A DNA stretch of 8,735 bases from DAOPXV01 sp035352535 (GTDB taxonomy: Bacteria; Muiribacteriota; UBA9980): contig CAZJFS010000183.1 of the NCBI GenBank assembly GCA_964545075.1, positions 1-8,735 on the forward strand, given 5' to 3'. Below the pieces are notes generated by a model. That model worked only from the letters and a program-made list of their open reading frames with translations. It was not told where the DNA came from and ran no database searches. Positions within the stretch are counted from its first letter, which is position 1. Every line of letters starts with the position of its first letter. Shown here one piece after another: positions 1 to 5,890 of this stretch. The position numbers and the translations under genes were made by a program.

Positions 1-567
1 CGCGGAACCATAATAGCTGCCGGTAATATTTATGTAGGCAACGAACTTCTAAGGCACACTGACGATAGTTCAGGAATACCGAATACTTATAAGTATCCGG
101 ATGGCTATGCGGCTGATGTCCGCCATGAAGGGGCTTATAACGGCCTTCAGCTTATCGCGCTTGGAACGAAGACCACATCGACGGGCGAAGAAACGGGAAA
201 AATAATTATGAGGACTACCAAAGATCCGTCGTTTGCCGAAGAAAATGTGCTTAAATCGATATTTTCAAAGAAAGACCAAAATATAAACATAGAAGCTTTC
301 ATGTATGCTAAAAATGGAATAAAGTCAGAATTTGGCGATGATTCATGGTTTGGCAATGACGTCAATAAAATGGCGACGGTAATCAAGGGAAATCTTGTTT
401 CTGAAAAACTTGGCGTGACCGATCAGAATCAGTTCTTGCCGGACGAACTTTCGCTCATAGAAGACCGCGTATGGACAACAATTTATGATGAACTATCAAA
501 ATCAGAGGATAAAATAGTCGTCGCTATAACGCCTAAAATATTGAGTTACACTCAGAGCGTTGAATAG
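1..567 (+). CDS. PilX-like type IV pilus assembly protein, C-terminal part (5' end outside window)
   Basis: The reading frame is open from base 1 to the TAG at 565-567, giving 188 residues with no start in view, so the gene is partial at its 5' end. A Met codon at 208 is internal and has no ribosome binding site. The visible part has short beta-strand-like repeats typical of the C-terminal beta-helix of PilX-type minor pilins: a GTIIAAGNIYVGN stretch at residues 2-14, INIEAFMYAKNGIKS near 95-109 and VIKGNLVSEKLG near 127-138. These match the general pattern 'hydrophobic-Gly-Asn-hydrophobic, then Met-Tyr-Ala, then Gly-Ser/Asn-Leu-Val'. It lies directly upstream of a TPR membrane protein and two clear minor pilins, which supports a filament role. 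The family assignment rests on pattern and context, since the diagnostic N-terminal prepilin signal would be to the left of the window. A bactofilin-like or other beta-helix protein is the main alternative. Confidence 0.6.
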   Translation, partial: RGTIIAAGNIYVGNELLRHTDDSSGIPNTYKYPDGYAADVRHEGAYNGLQLIALGTKTTSTGEETGKIIMRTTKDPSFAEENVLKSIFSKKDQNINIEAFMYAKNGIKSEFGDDSWFGNDVNKMATVIKGNLVSEKLGVTDQNQFLPDELSLIEDRVWTTIYDELSKSEDKIVVAITPKILSYTQSVE

Positions 568-594
568 TTAAAATATTTCAGCACGACCTGAATT

Positions 595-600
595 GGAAGG
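595..600 (+). promoter_or_regulatory. Ribosome binding site of the TPR membrane protein gene
   Basis: GGAAGG lies 5 nt before the ATG at 606. This is a strong Shine-Dalgarno sequence and fixes that start. Confidence 0.75.
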
Positions 601-605
601 CCGGT

Positions 606-1241
606 ATGGAAAATAACAAACCTATAATTTTTCTAGTGGTTATATTCGTCATAGTTCTCACCGCTTATGGTATAATAAGAACCATGGCGCCTTCCCGCAC
701 TCCCGGAAGCGGTTCCGACCGTACGATTCATATTACGGAGGTTTCCGAAACTCCCGCCGCTTCGTCCCCTTCCGGTCAGACTCCGTCGAAGAGCTATTCT
801 TCGAGCAATTCTCCAAGGCTCATGTCCGTTCAGGAAACTGAAAATCAGTATGACAGCTACTATCAGGATATGGAAGAACAGCAGCAGATATTAACCGAAT
901 CATCCAGAAAACGTCAGGAATTCATCGCCGGCATGAACGGAAGGGCGGGCCTGCTTTTCAAGGAAGGACTTGATTTCGCGGCCAGTCAGGATTACGATAA
1001 AGCCATCGATTCTTTTTTAAAGGCGCTTCGCGAAGAACCCAATAACATGACCATAAGGCTTCTGGCTTTTAAAAAGCTGGCGGCGCTCTACAAACAGAAA
1101 AACGACGACAAGAAGTACTACGTTTCTACTTTCAAATATCTTGAAGTGCTTGAAAAGATAGAAAAAAATCCTGATGAAGTTGAAAATATCAGAAACCTTA
1201 AAAACGACATAAAAGGCAAATTGGCCACACTTGGAGAATGA
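606..1241 (+). CDS. Single-pass membrane protein with C-terminal TPR domain, in the minor-pilin operon
   Basis: This 211-residue protein has three parts. Residues 6-27 form one hydrophobic segment (PIIFLVVIFVIVLTAYGII). Residues 28-75 are a Ser/Pro-rich flexible linker. A Gln/Glu-rich helical stretch (about 76-110) leads into a TPR at about 112-146 with the expected small and aromatic positions (Gly121, Phe124, Ala133, Phe137, Ala140, Pro145). A degenerate second helical hairpin covers 148-190. There is no prepilin cleavage motif, so it is not itself a pilin. Topology is unclear: Arg residues follow the membrane segment and would favour a cytoplasmic C-terminus, but the Ser/Pro linker is more typical of periplasmic domains. 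It follows the PilX-like gene by 38 nt, and its stop overlaps the next start (ATGA). The likely role is a scaffold or assembly partner for the minor pilins, inferred from TPR function and position. I recognise no named family. Confidence 0.85.
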   Translation: MENNKPIIFLVVIFVIVLTAYGIIRTMAPSRTPGSGSDRTIHITEVSETPAASSPSGQTPSKSYSSSNSPRLMSVQETENQYDSYYQDMEEQQQILTESSRKRQEFIAGMNGRAGLLFKEGLDFAASQDYDKAIDSFLKALREEPNNMTIRLLAFKKLAALYKQKNDDKKYYVSTFKYLEVLEKIEKNPDEVENIRNLKNDIKGKLATLGE

Positions 1242-1873
1242 ACGTGAAAATATCGTCAAAACAGGTATTCAATATAAGCAAATCCATTAGGCGGCGCTCG
1301 CGTGGTATATCTCTTCTTGAGATATTGATGGCAATAGCGATATTCTCTTTTTCTATAATACCGCTTATCATGATCTATCGCTATACCACTCAGGCGAATT
1401 TAAAAAGCGTTAATGCCCTTCACGCGGCCAATCTGGCGCTTCAGAAGCTTGAGGAATATAAGTTCGGCGGCGTCATGACGCCGATGAATCCCGCCGCTGA
1501 AGTTAAAAAATGGGGCGAATATGAAAGGCTGTTCGAGCTATTAAAAGAAGAGGCTAACCCCGGCACGGGCTGGTCGCCTTTCGATCCAAAATGGAAAGTT
1601 TACGAACGCCTCGAAGATTACGATGCAATACCTTATTTTCCTAATTTCAGAAGATATGTCAGGATTTCTTTTTTTCCGGAAGAAAAGCCGGATCCTCTAA
1701 AATATACAAGTATCGGCGGCTTTTTCTCGCCCGCGTATAAGCGGCTTATGGCCAGGATACAGATATTCGTTGAAGTGAAATGGGTTGAATCGAGTCTGGA
1801 TAGAAACGTTCCGCTCAAGGAAATGAAATATAATCTTTACACCATAGTTACGAATAAAGTATATCAGTATTAG
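1238..1873 (+). CDS. PilV/GspI-like minor pilin (type IV prepilin N-terminus)
   Basis: The 211-residue product carries a type III (prepilin) signal. A basic leader (RRRSRG) is followed by the cleavage point after Gly23 and then ISLLEILMAIAIFSFSIIPL, with the conserved Glu at mature position 5 (Glu28) and a hydrophobic helix at 24-46. A prepilin peptidase would cut after Gly23 and the helix would anchor the subunit before filament assembly. The tail (ARIQIFVEVKWVE, then YNLYTIVT) resembles the C-terminal sheet of PilV/GspI proteins; the length is somewhat above the usual 120-180. The start is ambiguous. ATG 1238 overlaps the previous stop as ATGA, but GGAG at 1233-1236 is only 1 nt away. The in-frame GTG at 1244 has ideal 7-nt spacing. 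The mature protein is identical either way. Pseudopilin of a secretion system versus type IV pilus cannot be decided here. Confidence 0.9.
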   Translation: MNVKISSKQVFNISKSIRRRSRGISLLEILMAIAIFSFSIIPLIMIYRYTTQANLKSVNALHAANLALQKLEEYKFGGVMTPMNPAAEVKKWGEYERLFELLKEEANPGTGWSPFDPKWKVYERLEDYDAIPYFPNFRRYVRISFFPEEKPDPLKYTSIGGFFSPAYKRLMARIQIFVEVKWVESSLDRNVPLKEMKYNLYTIVTNKVYQY

Positions 1874-1895
1874 CCCTGCTTTTGCGGCGGTTTTT

Positions 1896-1901
1896 TAAGG
1901 A
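1896..1901 (+). promoter_or_regulatory. Ribosome binding site deciding the PilW-like start
   Basis: TAAGGA matches six bases of the anti-Shine-Dalgarno complement. It overlaps the upstream ATG at 1901, which therefore has no usable spacing, and favours ATG 1913. Confidence 0.5.
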
Positions 1902-1912
1902 TGCGTAATATC

Positions 1913-2719
1913 ATGCAGTTTAACAAGTTGAAATTAAATAAATTCATAGAAATGCGAAACGCGAAACGTGCCTTTACGCTCGTTGAAATATTGATGGTCG
2001 TATTTGTTTCGGCCCTTCTTTTTATAGTTTTGATAAATTTTTTCAAGGATAATCTTTCGAAATTCATGACGGCCGAGCAGCAGGGCGATAATCTCCGTGA
2101 CACAAGACTTTTACTCATAAATTTTGAGCGCGATATACGCGAGGCCACCGAACTTCTAAATTTCGAAGACAACGCCCTCTATACCAACATACAAATAAAA
2201 CGCTATAAATTCGAGAACAAGAAAAAAGAGATCAGGGAACCCGAATATGTCATATATACGCTTTATAAAAGCAAACAGACCATCAGCGGCGTCGAACTTC
2301 CTTTTTCACTATGTAAAAACGTCCTCAAGGATGCTCCTCCGCAGCTGAGCGATGTCGCAATAACTCCTTATATTAAAGGCGTAGAAAAGAATCTGAAACA
2401 GGTCGGAATAATTCCTAAAGCGAAAGACTCCTCTAATCGCGAGGTCCAGACTGAAATCGGCGCGTATAATATGCACTATGATCCGTCTTATTTAAATATT
2501 CCGTTCCTTTCGTTCTCCGACAAGGAAAAAGAAAGGGCGCGTTCCCGTTTCCTCGGTAAATATAATGGCGCTCTTCTCGGATTCAATGAAAAAAAGCGTA
2601 TAGTCGCTATCGAACTCACATTCATAACCAACGATGATCGTAACGTGATAAACGTTTACCGTTCTTTCATCTATCTTAGAAAATCATTTTATGACAAACT
2701 TACCGACGGCGATAATTAA
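1913..2719 (+). CDS. PilW/GspJ-like minor pilin
   Basis: A short basic leader (MRNAKRA) precedes FTLVEILMVVFVSALLFIVL, a prepilin N-terminus with Glu at mature position 5 and a hydrophobic helix of about 22 residues. The residue before the cleavage point is Ala rather than the usual Gly. The helix is followed by a long mixed globular region ending in alternating hydrophobic strands (IVAIELTFITND, then VYRSFIYLR), as in PilW/GspJ proteins, which are the larger minor pseudopilins. Start choice: a TAAGGA sequence (1896-1901) touches the ATG at 1901 with no spacing, whereas the in-frame ATG at 1913 lies 11 nt beyond it. I prefer 1913 (268 residues); the longer form would be 272 residues. A third Met at 1952 is closest to the cleavage site but has no ribosome binding site. 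It follows the PilV-like gene by 39 nt and is the last gene of the operon before a convergent gene. Confidence 0.85.
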   Translation: MQFNKLKLNKFIEMRNAKRAFTLVEILMVVFVSALLFIVLINFFKDNLSKFMTAEQQGDNLRDTRLLLINFERDIREATELLNFEDNALYTNIQIKRYKFENKKKEIREPEYVIYTLYKSKQTISGVELPFSLCKNVLKDAPPQLSDVAITPYIKGVEKNLKQVGIIPKAKDSSNREVQTEIGAYNMHYDPSYLNIPFLSFSDKEKERARSRFLGKYNGALLGFNEKKRIVAIELTFITNDDRNVINVYRSFIYLRKSFYDKLTDGDN

Positions 2720-3630
2720 TTTTTAAAATCTTCGAAAAGTTTATTGACCGCCGAATTTGCCGCGTATGCCATCAGCCCTCTTGAGCCGCAAAAAAGGCTC
2801 AGGACTTTCCGCTTTTTTTCCGCTTTTGCCGACCCGTTGTGAATATACGTCTTTTTTTTGACGCTATAAACTTTTGCGTTTACGTTTATTTCCGCTTTGT
2901 TCCATATTCCTAAAAAGGCCACATCTATAAGCATTCCGGGGATACATATTTTTTTACCGCGTTTGTATTTTTTTATGTCATAGTTTATGATCAGATCCGC
3001 TCCGAGCGTTTTAGCTTGTTTGATCGCGTCTTTCTTTTGTTCCAGCGGATTCTCATTTATGGCACTTGGAGATTCCAGAATTTCATATCCCATCGATAAA
3101 AACTTTTTTTTAATGAAATATCTAACAATTTCCGAGGCTTCAGTTCCGTCTTTTTCGGTTTTTGAAGCGACCAGCAAAATGCGCTTACTTGTAAATTTTT
3201 CAAGTGAGCATTCGGCCGCCGCTCTCCTTGCGGGCCTCGAGATTGCGAGTGTCTGAAAAATTTTCAAAAGCTCCGCGCATTTTTGCGATAAGCTTTTCAT
3301 GTGAGCAGATATTTGTTGGCATGAGAAATCTTTTTCGTTTATTTCCGGAGTTTTTACGGCCGTTTTTTTATCTTCCATTTTTTGGGCGGCGGCCCTTATA
3401 ATCTTTCTCGCTTCGGCGGGGGATATTTCTTTTCCGTAGTTTACTCTGACGTAGGATATTACGTAACCTTCAAGCGACATGAAATGCGTTCCGGATGAAT
3501 AAGGCTTTAAAGATGAAATATCAGGTATGGCAATGCCGCTTTTTGAAAGCAGCGGCGAAGATAAAAACAGCGCAGTGATTGCGCATAACGTTAAAAAAAG
3601 ATTGAACCCTCGAAATGAAATCCTTTTCAT
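2716..3630 (-). CDS. Secreted protein of unknown function with LpoB/CsgG-like C-terminal domain
   Basis: From the ATG at 3630 the product has 304 residues. MKRISFRGFN followed by a hydrophobic core (LFLTLCAITALFLSS) is a Sec signal peptide, with no lipobox Cys at its end, so the protein is probably periplasmic or exported. The middle (about 95-145) is helical and Cys-containing. The C-terminal half (about 150-304) alternates strands and helices: RILLVASKTEKDG, a helix into MGYEIL, then AKTLGADLIINYDI, INVNAKVYSV, and a last amphipathic helix (AANSAVNKLFEDF). This order, with the Gly-Ala-Asp-hydrophobic strand, resembles the alpha/beta domain of LpoB, CsgG and TolB-N proteins; this is a fold-level guess. 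GGAG at 3641-3644 lies 10 nt before this ATG but only 1 nt before an upstream in-frame GTG at 3639. It follows the lipoprotein gene by 39 nt, so the two are probably co-transcribed. Its stop codon overlaps that of the convergent pilin gene. Confidence 0.8.
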   Translation of the reverse strand: MKRISFRGFNLFLTLCAITALFLSSPLLSKSGIAIPDISSLKPYSSGTHFMSLEGYVISYVRVNYGKEISPAEARKIIRAAAQKMEDKKTAVKTPEINEKDFSCQQISAHMKSLSQKCAELLKIFQTLAISRPARRAAAECSLEKFTSKRILLVASKTEKDGTEASEIVRYFIKKKFLSMGYEILESPSAINENPLEQKKDAIKQAKTLGADLIINYDIKKYKRGKKICIPGMLIDVAFLGIWNKAEINVNAKVYSVKKKTYIHNGSAKAEKKRKVLSLFCGSRGLMAYAANSAVNKLFEDFKN

Positions 3631-3640
3631 AAAAATCACG

Positions 3641-3644
3641 CTCC
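3641..3644 (-). promoter_or_regulatory. Ribosome binding site deciding the start of the secreted protein
   Basis: GGAG on the - strand is one base from the GTG at 3639 and ten bases from the ATG at 3630. The latter is the workable spacing and also gives the compact Lys-Arg signal peptide start. Confidence 0.5.
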
Positions 3645-3669
3645 GTGTATATTATTTTGTTTTTCATGT

Positions 3670-5448
3670 TTATTTTTTTATTGCCGCCGGGTTTTCGATG
3701 ATATAGCTCGCTTCAGCTTCGTTCGATGTCGTCCTTCCTTCGCCGTAGGCGAAAGCTTTTATCGTAGTGCTTTCATTGATTATTATCTTTTCGCCGTTAT
3801 ATATCTGATATCCCGAGGGTTCCGATCCGTCAACGGAAAATCCGTACATGATGTTGGCGCCCTGAGATTGGCAGTCGATCGTTATTTCAACGCTTCCGAT
3901 ATACGTTCCGGGCGGAGGGCTGAAGAAAGGCGTGTGAAGTTTTAATTCGAACGCGGCGGAGCTTTCTGGCGAATCGGACCAGCCTTCGGAAACCGCTATT
4001 ACGCGCACGAGCGAACTTGAATTTATCGGGAACGGCCCGGTATAGGCGAAGCCGTTGTTTCGCGCCGGACGGCTGCCGTCAAGAGTATAAATAAATATGG
4101 CTCCGGCCGTTTTTGAAGTGAATGATATTTCGAGCGTCGCGTCGTTATAAGTGCCTGAGGACGGAGATATCGCCGGCGGAGCGATTTTTTTCGAAGGATC
4201 GGGTACAATCGTAAAACTTGCCGTTGCGGTATCGGAATCTTCCATTCCCTGTTTTGTGGCTATAGCCGTGACGGTCGCCGATGAAGTAAGATTAAACGGG
4301 CCTGAGTATAAAATGCCGTTGTTTTTGGAAGGCTCAGTGCCGTCTAACGTATATTTTATTACGGCCGACGCGGTGGCGCAGGCGATTTCGACTTGAATGG
4401 CCGCCTGGGCGGATGTCATATCCGGCGGGCTGATGGATGGTTTTGTTACCTGCTGGGTCTTTTGAATGCCTTTAAATAAAGACGAGATAGTATTTATCGG
4501 CGTTTGAGCGTTGATTGAAAATGAATATAATCCGGACGGCGAGGTAAACGAGAAATTCATTTCAGTCGCGCCCGCGTTTATTACAGTAGCTGAAAACCGA
4601 GGATTATTAATTAATTTTACAAATGTCGCGGCCATCGTTTCCGGACTTTCATGTATAAGAGCAATGTTGTCGGTTTTAAGCGCCGGGGATATATTCCGGT
4701 TTAAAATTACCGCAGCTATAGCATTTGCGGCGCAAGTCAGCTGCGCCGTGTTTTCTCCGCCGCCAAATTCGCGATCTATAGCTGTTTCGAATTCCGTGAC
4801 GCCAATTTGCGCCATATCTTTTGTTACGATCGCTGAAGGCTGGACGTCCTGATTTGAAATTTTGGCTAGGACTATATCAGGCGGACCTTTTTCAATTGCG
4901 ATAACAGATCTGGCGGTTGATTCGGCATCGATAATGAAATTATTCAATACCAATTTTTCAAGTTCGGCCGGCATTTCATATATTTTAGGGATCCTTCCCG
5001 GGATCGCCTGATAAATTACTATTCCGGTAGATATGTCGCGGACGGTTATTACAGGATATTTATCTTCGAGAAGTGATCTTGAAATATTGAGCATGTTTAT
5101 TGATATGGAAAACTTATTTCCGGTGACGGAAGCGTTTCCGATCTCTTTTGACATATTATCCAGTTCGGTTACGGACGCGATAAATTGTCCTGAAGATGGC
5201 GAGTTTTTAATCGCAAGAAGAGATGAGGCGGGTAATGCGTTGCTTATAAAACCATTAATTTCGAGAATTACGGTTCGGCCAGCCACTGTATCGGGGCTTT
5301 TGAATATTTCTTCGGTGCGTTTCACCAGGGGAGCTGAGATCATGGCGCCAATATTCGAATTTCCAAGGCAGCCGGAAATTGATATGATCGCGGTCAACGC
5401 GAATATGAGGATAAAACATTTAGTTGCGAAGTTCCGTCTTCCAGCCAT
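3670..5448 (-). CDS. Surface lipoprotein with three chitobiase C-terminal-type repeats
   Basis: This 592-residue protein starts with a lipoprotein signal: MAGRR, a hydrophobic core, and the lipobox ISGC with Cys27 as the lipidated residue. Residues about 55-330 are a Ser/Ile-rich region of unknown family, rich in predicted strands and probably more than one domain. Three tandem modules follow at about 335-415, 423-502 and 506-585. The first two carry the hallmark of chitobiase/beta-hexosaminidase C-terminal (CHB_HEX_C-type, Ig-like) modules: YTLDGTEPSKNNGILYSGPF (366-385) and YTLDGSRPARNNGFAYTGPF (454-473). The third is divergent (VDGSEPSG, 539-546). Such modules are usually accessory beta-sandwiches in cell-surface or polysaccharide-active proteins. 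No catalytic domain is visible, so binding or adhesion is more likely than hydrolysis. The start is fixed by GGAAGG 8 nt upstream. It heads a two-gene unit behind a long structured leader. Confidence 0.88.
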   Translation of the reverse strand: MAGRRNFATKCFILIFALTAIISISGCLGNSNIGAMISAPLVKRTEEIFKSPDTVAGRTVILEINGFISNALPASSLLAIKNSPSSGQFIASVTELDNMSKEIGNASVTGNKFSISINMLNISRSLLEDKYPVITVRDISTGIVIYQAIPGRIPKIYEMPAELEKLVLNNFIIDAESTARSVIAIEKGPPDIVLAKISNQDVQPSAIVTKDMAQIGVTEFETAIDREFGGGENTAQLTCAANAIAAVILNRNISPALKTDNIALIHESPETMAATFVKLINNPRFSATVINAGATEMNFSFTSPSGLYSFSINAQTPINTISSLFKGIQKTQQVTKPSISPPDMTSAQAAIQVEIACATASAVIKYTLDGTEPSKNNGILYSGPFNLTSSATVTAIATKQGMEDSDTATASFTIVPDPSKKIAPPAISPSSGTYNDATLEISFTSKTAGAIFIYTLDGSRPARNNGFAYTGPFPINSSSLVRVIAVSEGWSDSPESSAAFELKLHTPFFSPPPGTYIGSVEITIDCQSQGANIMYGFSVDGSEPSGYQIYNGEKIIINESTTIKAFAYGEGRTTSNEAEASYIIENPAAIKK

Positions 5449-5456
5449 AAATACCG

Positions 5457-5462
5457 CCTTCC
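5457..5462 (-). promoter_or_regulatory. Ribosome binding site of the lipoprotein gene
   Basis: GGAAGG on the - strand lies 8 nt upstream of the ATG at 5448. The surrounding ACGGAAG (5464-5458) also occurs at 5634-5628, within a hairpin arm of the leader. Confidence 0.7.
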
Positions 5463-5478
5463 GTGACGGTTAAAATTT

Positions 5479-5509
5479 ATTCAGGCAATAACCGGAGTTA
5501 TGCCTGAAT
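5479..5509 (-). repeat. 13-bp bulged hairpin with UCCG tetraloop, just upstream of the lipoprotein start
   Basis: The arms are ATTCAGGCAATAAC (5479-5492) and GTTATGCCTGAAT (5497-5509), pairing over 9 + 4 bp with one unpaired base. On the - strand the loop reads C(UCCG)G, a member of the very stable cUNCGg tetraloop family. On the + strand it reads CGGA, with no special stability. The - strand hairpin ends about 16 nt before the ribosome binding site. What follows it on the - strand (AAATTTTAACC) is not a proper U-tract. On the + strand TATTTTGTTA follows, which would look more like a terminator, but there is no + strand gene to terminate. Confidence 0.7.
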
Positions 5510-5612
5510 TATTTTGTTACGGTCAGCTTCATTTGTTGGAATGACTGATGATAGGTCTAATGCTGCGAATAAAAGTGTGTCAGTTGCCTGCCGTTAAACG
5601 GCTTTTCGTTCA

Positions 5613-5632
5613 GGAAGAATTTTTGTTCTTCC
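5613..5632 (-). repeat. 7-bp inverted repeat with 6-nt loop
   Basis: GGAAGAA (5613-5619) and TTCTTCC (5626-5632) are exact complements around TTTTTG. Because the stem is self-complementary in type, the - strand RNA also reads GGAAGAA first, and its second arm (CUUCC) could alternatively pair with the lipoprotein ribosome binding site. Confidence 0.45.
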
Positions 5633-5662
5633 GTAATGCTTCAGATATTCAATTTGAGACCG

Positions 5663-5733
5663 CATCAGGTATGCTTCGTCTTTGCCCTTGCATTAAAATG
5701 AAAGTGACTTATCGAAGCAATCCAGACCTGATG
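5663..5733 (-). repeat. Two-part nested inverted repeat (8 bp + 6 bp)
   Basis: CATCAGGT (5663-5670) pairs with ACCTGATG (5726-5733), and inside it GCTTCG (5673-5678) pairs with CGAAGC (5713-5718). This gives a long interrupted stem with a 2/7-nt internal loop and a 34-nt apical region. The two collinear helices make chance less likely than for either alone. Confidence 0.45.
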
Positions 5734-5761
5734 TTTTATAAAATATTCCACGCCATATTAT

Positions 5762-5789
5762 AATGGCTGCCGTAAAACTTGCAGCCATT
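5762..5789 (-). repeat. Perfect 9-bp inverted repeat with 10-nt loop
   Basis: AATGGCTGC at 5762-5770 and GCAGCCATT at 5781-5789 are exact reverse complements. There is no U-tract on either side, so it is not an obvious terminator; within the proposed leader it would be the second hairpin. A TATAAT-like sequence abuts it on both strands (5757-5764) but lacks a matching -35. Confidence 0.7.
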
Positions 5790-5822
5790 TACGCTTGAAG
5801 CGCATTAAGGGCGCTTATGGTA

Positions 5823-5852
5823 AGTATAGTAAAAAAACGGGAAAAATGACAA
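5823..5852 (-). promoter_or_regulatory. Candidate sigma70-type promoter for the lipoprotein unit
   Basis: Reading the - strand, TTGTCA (5852-5847, five of six to TTGACA) is followed after 18 bases by TATACT (5828-5823, five of six to TATAAT). The spacer is very T-rich. The predicted transcription start is near 5816, some 368 nt before the lipoprotein ATG at 5448. It lies 39 bases after the stop of the upstream Ig-like gene, allowing independent transcription. Confidence 0.5.
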
Positions 5853-5890
5853 GAGGCGCTTTTGAATTATAGAAATCAGTATAAGTTTAA

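Larger units (their letters stand above)
5449..5890 (-). other. Non-coding region, probable structured 5' leader of the lipoprotein unit
   Basis: These 442 bases separate two co-directional genes and hold no convincing gene. They contain a sigma70-like promoter at the upstream end and at least six inverted repeats. In - strand order these are 5816-5798 (6 bp), 5789-5762 (9 bp), 5733-5663 (8 bp plus 6 bp with an internal loop), 5632-5613 (7 bp), 5602-5590 (5 bp, 3-nt loop) and 5509-5479 (13 bp with one bulge). If the promoter is right, transcription begins near 5816, so the RNA would start with the first hairpin. I recognise no known riboswitch consensus. An extragenic palindrome cluster is the alternative reading. 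The region contains no clear hairpin-plus-U-tract terminator for the Ig-like gene that ends at 5891. Confidence 0.5.

Noticed and set aside
5033..5473. + strand frame opposite the lipoprotein N-terminus, and a similar one at 4511-4852
   Set aside because: Both lie wholly or almost wholly over the lipoprotein gene, which has a lipobox, a good ribosome binding site and repeat modules on the other strand.
5479..5509. Rho-independent terminator on the + strand
   Set aside because: A T-rich stretch follows on the + strand, but no + strand gene lies upstream to be terminated, and the stable tetraloop is formed only on the - strand.
5626..5740. Cyclic-di-GMP (GEMM-type) riboswitch in the leader, suggested by GGGCAAAGACG on the - strand
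   Set aside because: The short GGCAAA resemblance is not accompanied by the conserved second half or the tetraloop/receptor arrangement of that class.
5548..5763. 71-codon + strand frame in the non-coding region
   Set aside because: It has only a weak GGA before the start and no recognisable domain, runs across several inverted repeats, and lies antisense to the proposed leader. A small gene is not excluded but is not supported.
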